From positions 22,787,472-22,851,471 of the forward strand of contig NC_092696.1 in assembly GCF_964275005.1 (NCBI RefSeq): 64,000 bases of DNA, in the 5' to 3' direction. The notes under the pieces were generated by a model that ran no database searches, was not told the origin of the DNA, and saw only the letters and a list, made by a program, of their open reading frames with translations. The DNA comes from Diadema setosum (Eukaryota; Echinodermata; Echinoidea; Diadematoida; Diadematidae). Of the stretch, positions 61,523 through 64,000 are shown one piece after another (the stretch's first letter is position 1; each line of letters opens with the position of its first letter). The position numbers and the translations under genes are program-made.

Positions 61523-62215
61523 TACTCCATGAAAGTGTAATAGCCTGTGTCTCATGATTTATTATTTCCATGCCATAAGAACATTTCTTCAGATAGTTTA
61601 ATAGCAATCATTTCTTTCTTGTTCACATAATAGAATGGTACAAACTCCAAAGACTTATCTCAAAAGTTATTCAAAAAAAAAAAAAAAAATAGACCATGGC
61701 AAGCATGTCTAGAAGAAATTATACAAAGTAATTGTAATTTAAGAGTTTGTTTATCTAAGATGCCATTTCTCAGTTCTAAATTGCTATGGCAGTTTCAGAA
61801 TGGTATGCTTCCTGTGTTTTTGGAAAGAAGACTTTGAAGAATATTTTCCTTCAACACTTTCATGCAGCTGTAAATAGTAACTGTCGTGTAGAGATTACAT
61901 TCAGTAATTCACAACTCTGCTTTCATACATCTATAACTCATTTAGCAGATCATCTATCATTTTATCACTCAGGTCATTTGCATACAGGTCATTTGCATAG
62001 TTTCATTATTTGTCTTTCTTATGTGTGATTGCATGATCAAAATGTGCTTCTTCTTTTTTTTTTTCTTTTTTTTTGCAACAGAATCATGTTCCTGTAGTGA
62101 CTGTACTCTAATGGTGCATACTAAGCCAAAGACAAAAGATGAATCTTGCCAATGTGTTCAACTTATGGTTCCATTCTATGTATGCTAAGTATTGTCTCTA
62201 TTGTGGGTACAGAGT

Positions 62216-62574
62216 TTAAAGGGGAAGGCTAGTAACTGATCAGTGGGAATCAGTGGAAATGCTGGGAGATGATTGTTCCAATCCTTATGGGATTCATTCA
62301 AGAGTTCATTGTATATCTATTGTTGTGTGAAAATGATTTGCTTCAGAACGGTCACATATTCAAGTAATGTGCAGATTAATGCTCTGTCACTGACCAGGGA
62401 CGCTAACCTGGAAGCATTAAACTGCACATTACTTGAATATGAGATCATTCTGAAGCAAATCATTTTCATGCAACAATACAATGAACTCTTGAATGAATCC
62501 CATAAGGATTGGAACAATCATCTCCCAGCATTTCCACTGATTCCCACTGATCAGTTACTAGCCTTCCCCTTTAA
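62216..62574. mobile_element. TTAA-flanked foldback MITE, TIR AAGGGGAAGGCTAGT (copy 2)
   Basis: Same family as 58731-59068: left ttaaaggggaaggctagt, right actagccttcccctttaa. The arms are very similar to each other (caagagttcattgtatatct region mirrored), suggesting a young copy. Confidence 0.9.
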
Positions 62575-63260
62575 TCGTCTGAACAACATAAATGTAAAAG
62601 ATCATTAAGTACGGTTTGCAACGATTTTTATGTAGTTAGTATCACACTGTTGACATAGTACTGCCCATTTTATATCTGCTTTAAATGTCATTCATAATTA
62701 ACTTTAATGTATTCATCAAAAGGTCTTTTCATTATGACTTTTCCTGTGGTTATATGACAGACACAGAGGCTATTCTCATTTAAATTCAAATAAATCATGG
62801 CATCATTGTTTTGTGTTGAAAAGGTCTGTGGATTTATGCAGAAGACACCATGCCAGATAACATACTGCCATCAAAATGTCATAAATGCATCTTGACTTCC
62901 CAAAGCAATTTTTCTGATATATTGCTTTGTGAATTCCAGTTCTATTAAAGAACAAATTTTGTAAGAGGTAGCTTTCAGGGAACCACACTGGATAAAAGGA
63001 AAGCATAAAATGGAGTCAAATTCCCTTCAAGTCTAAAAATGAAATAAACAAGGAAAAGTACAAGCAATCCATGAAAGTGTCTGATTTATATTTGAAATTT
63101 GTTTATTTATTTACAGTATGAATTGAATATGTAGTTTTCAAGGTCTTATTCAATTCAGCATGAAGTGATTAACTCCACAGCTGTGAAAAGTATGGAACTG
63201 AACATTTTGTAATGAATAAAATTCACCTATTGTAGTAAAGTCATTTTTCAGTGATTAATA

Positions 63261-63436
63261 TACAGTAAACCTGGCATATAAGTTGATATACACAGGATGG
63301 GGAAAAATCTGTAAACTTGTGTCAGTATCAAGTTACACGGATTTCACCAAAATAACAACAACAAAAAAGAAGATAATTCCAGAACTCTCTTCTTGTGTCG
63401 ACTTACATGATGTAGACTTACACAGGGTTAACTGTA
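63261..63436. mobile_element. Small MITE, TIR TACAGT[AT]AACC
   Basis: The left end tacagtaaacctgg and right end cagggttaactgta are inverted; agttgatatacac and its diverged mirror lie inside. Confidence 0.68.
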
Positions 63437-63898
63437 TGTGTAGGATTAAATAGCATCATCTAACTCACAAACGGGAGATTCACTTTACCTCAGATTTGAT
63501 GTATGCATATGAGTGTATTTGTGAAATAACCTCATGAAGTGCTTGTAGCCTTTTGGTAGGGTGTTACAGTCCTAACACTCACTGAAGTATGGTGAATACA
63601 GTCAGTGCCTTAATGATGCTTGTGTAAACAGATTCATACAATGATGTGCAAACTACCTGGTAGATAACAGAAGGACATCATCTCCTTCAAGATCCCCCAT
63701 CCCTGGGCTGGTGCAAATCTCTCGAGCTTTCACCCCTTACCTAGCTGATATAGTCTCGAAGAAGGCACATGGTATGGAATGTAAACCTAAGCCACAGGGC
63801 CTCCACTAAATGCCTAGCTTTTATTAAGATCTTGGTATTCGTCATGTACAGTGTATGTCTATTAAGAAAGAAACAAATATACATGTACACTGAACTCG

Positions 63899-64000
63899 CG
63901 ATAAAGCCTGAAATATACAGAGATACTGTATTTCTCTCAATAAACCATAACTGTAGACGGTTTAGTCTGGAAACATTTTTATTATAACTATTGTTCTCAT
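63899..64000. mobile_element. Partial MITE of the 34013/48700 family, cut by window edge
   Basis: aaaccataactgtagacggt, followed by ttagtctggaaacattttta and ttgttctcat, equals the interior of 48700-49056. The left part of the family is absent, so the copy is truncated. Confidence 0.75.

Larger units (their letters stand above)
61523..64000. other. Probable 3' UTR and flanking DNA after PGAP4
   Basis: No further coding region was recognised. It contains an A run (61673-61689), a T-rich tract (62052-62076), MITEs at 62216-62574 and 63261-63436 and a partial one at the right edge. Candidate AATAAA signals occur near 62790, 63041 and 63215; which one is used cannot be told. Confidence 0.5.

Overview
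The window is animal nuclear DNA: AT-rich, intron-rich and packed with short inverted-repeat transposons, with three recognisable single-copy host genes. Protein similarity, intron density and repeat types suggest a marine invertebrate. An invertebrate deuterostome such as an echinoderm or a relative is my best guess, but the sequence alone does not fix the species. No tRNA, rRNA, CRISPR or bacterial-style operon was seen.

Layout. (1) Positions 1-3982 (+): the last two coding exons of a phosphatidylserine synthase 2-like gene (PTDSS2); earlier exons lie off the left edge. (2) About 4-15 kb: the probable 3' UTR and intergenic DNA with several MITE-like elements. (3) 15265-19684: a 4.4 kb DNA element with about 1.45 kb terminal inverted repeats. 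Each repeat holds a YY1-like satellite array and a copy of the 5' coding end of a DQAHEQNN-type transposase-like gene. (4) 19.7-22.8 kb: intergenic. (5) 23642-48012 (-): a complete CTR9 gene, the TPR scaffold of the PAF1 transcription elongation complex. It has 22 coding exons joined in frame into 1140 residues; one intron has a GC-AG boundary. Its introns carry about ten transposons and minisatellite blocks. (6) 48.05-56.35 kb: an accessory block with a 3' LINE fragment ending about 40 bases from the CTR9 start codon, a Mutator-like element with a 9-base target duplication, a 2.3 kb element with an internal 560-base duplication, and a pair of oppositely oriented elements forming a 0.5 kb-arm inverted repeat. 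(7) 57.2-59.1 kb: three more inverted-repeat elements. (8) 59811-61253 (+): a single-exon PGAP4/TMEM246-like gene whose last 20 codons and stop come from an inserted MITE. (9) 61.5-64 kb: flanking DNA with further MITE copies.

The three genes act in unrelated processes: membrane phosphatidylserine synthesis, transcription elongation and GPI-anchor side-chain modification. PTDSS2 and CTR9 are convergent, and CTR9 and PGAP4 are divergent. Exon borders were placed by hand from splice sites and recalled family protein sequences; no search was run.
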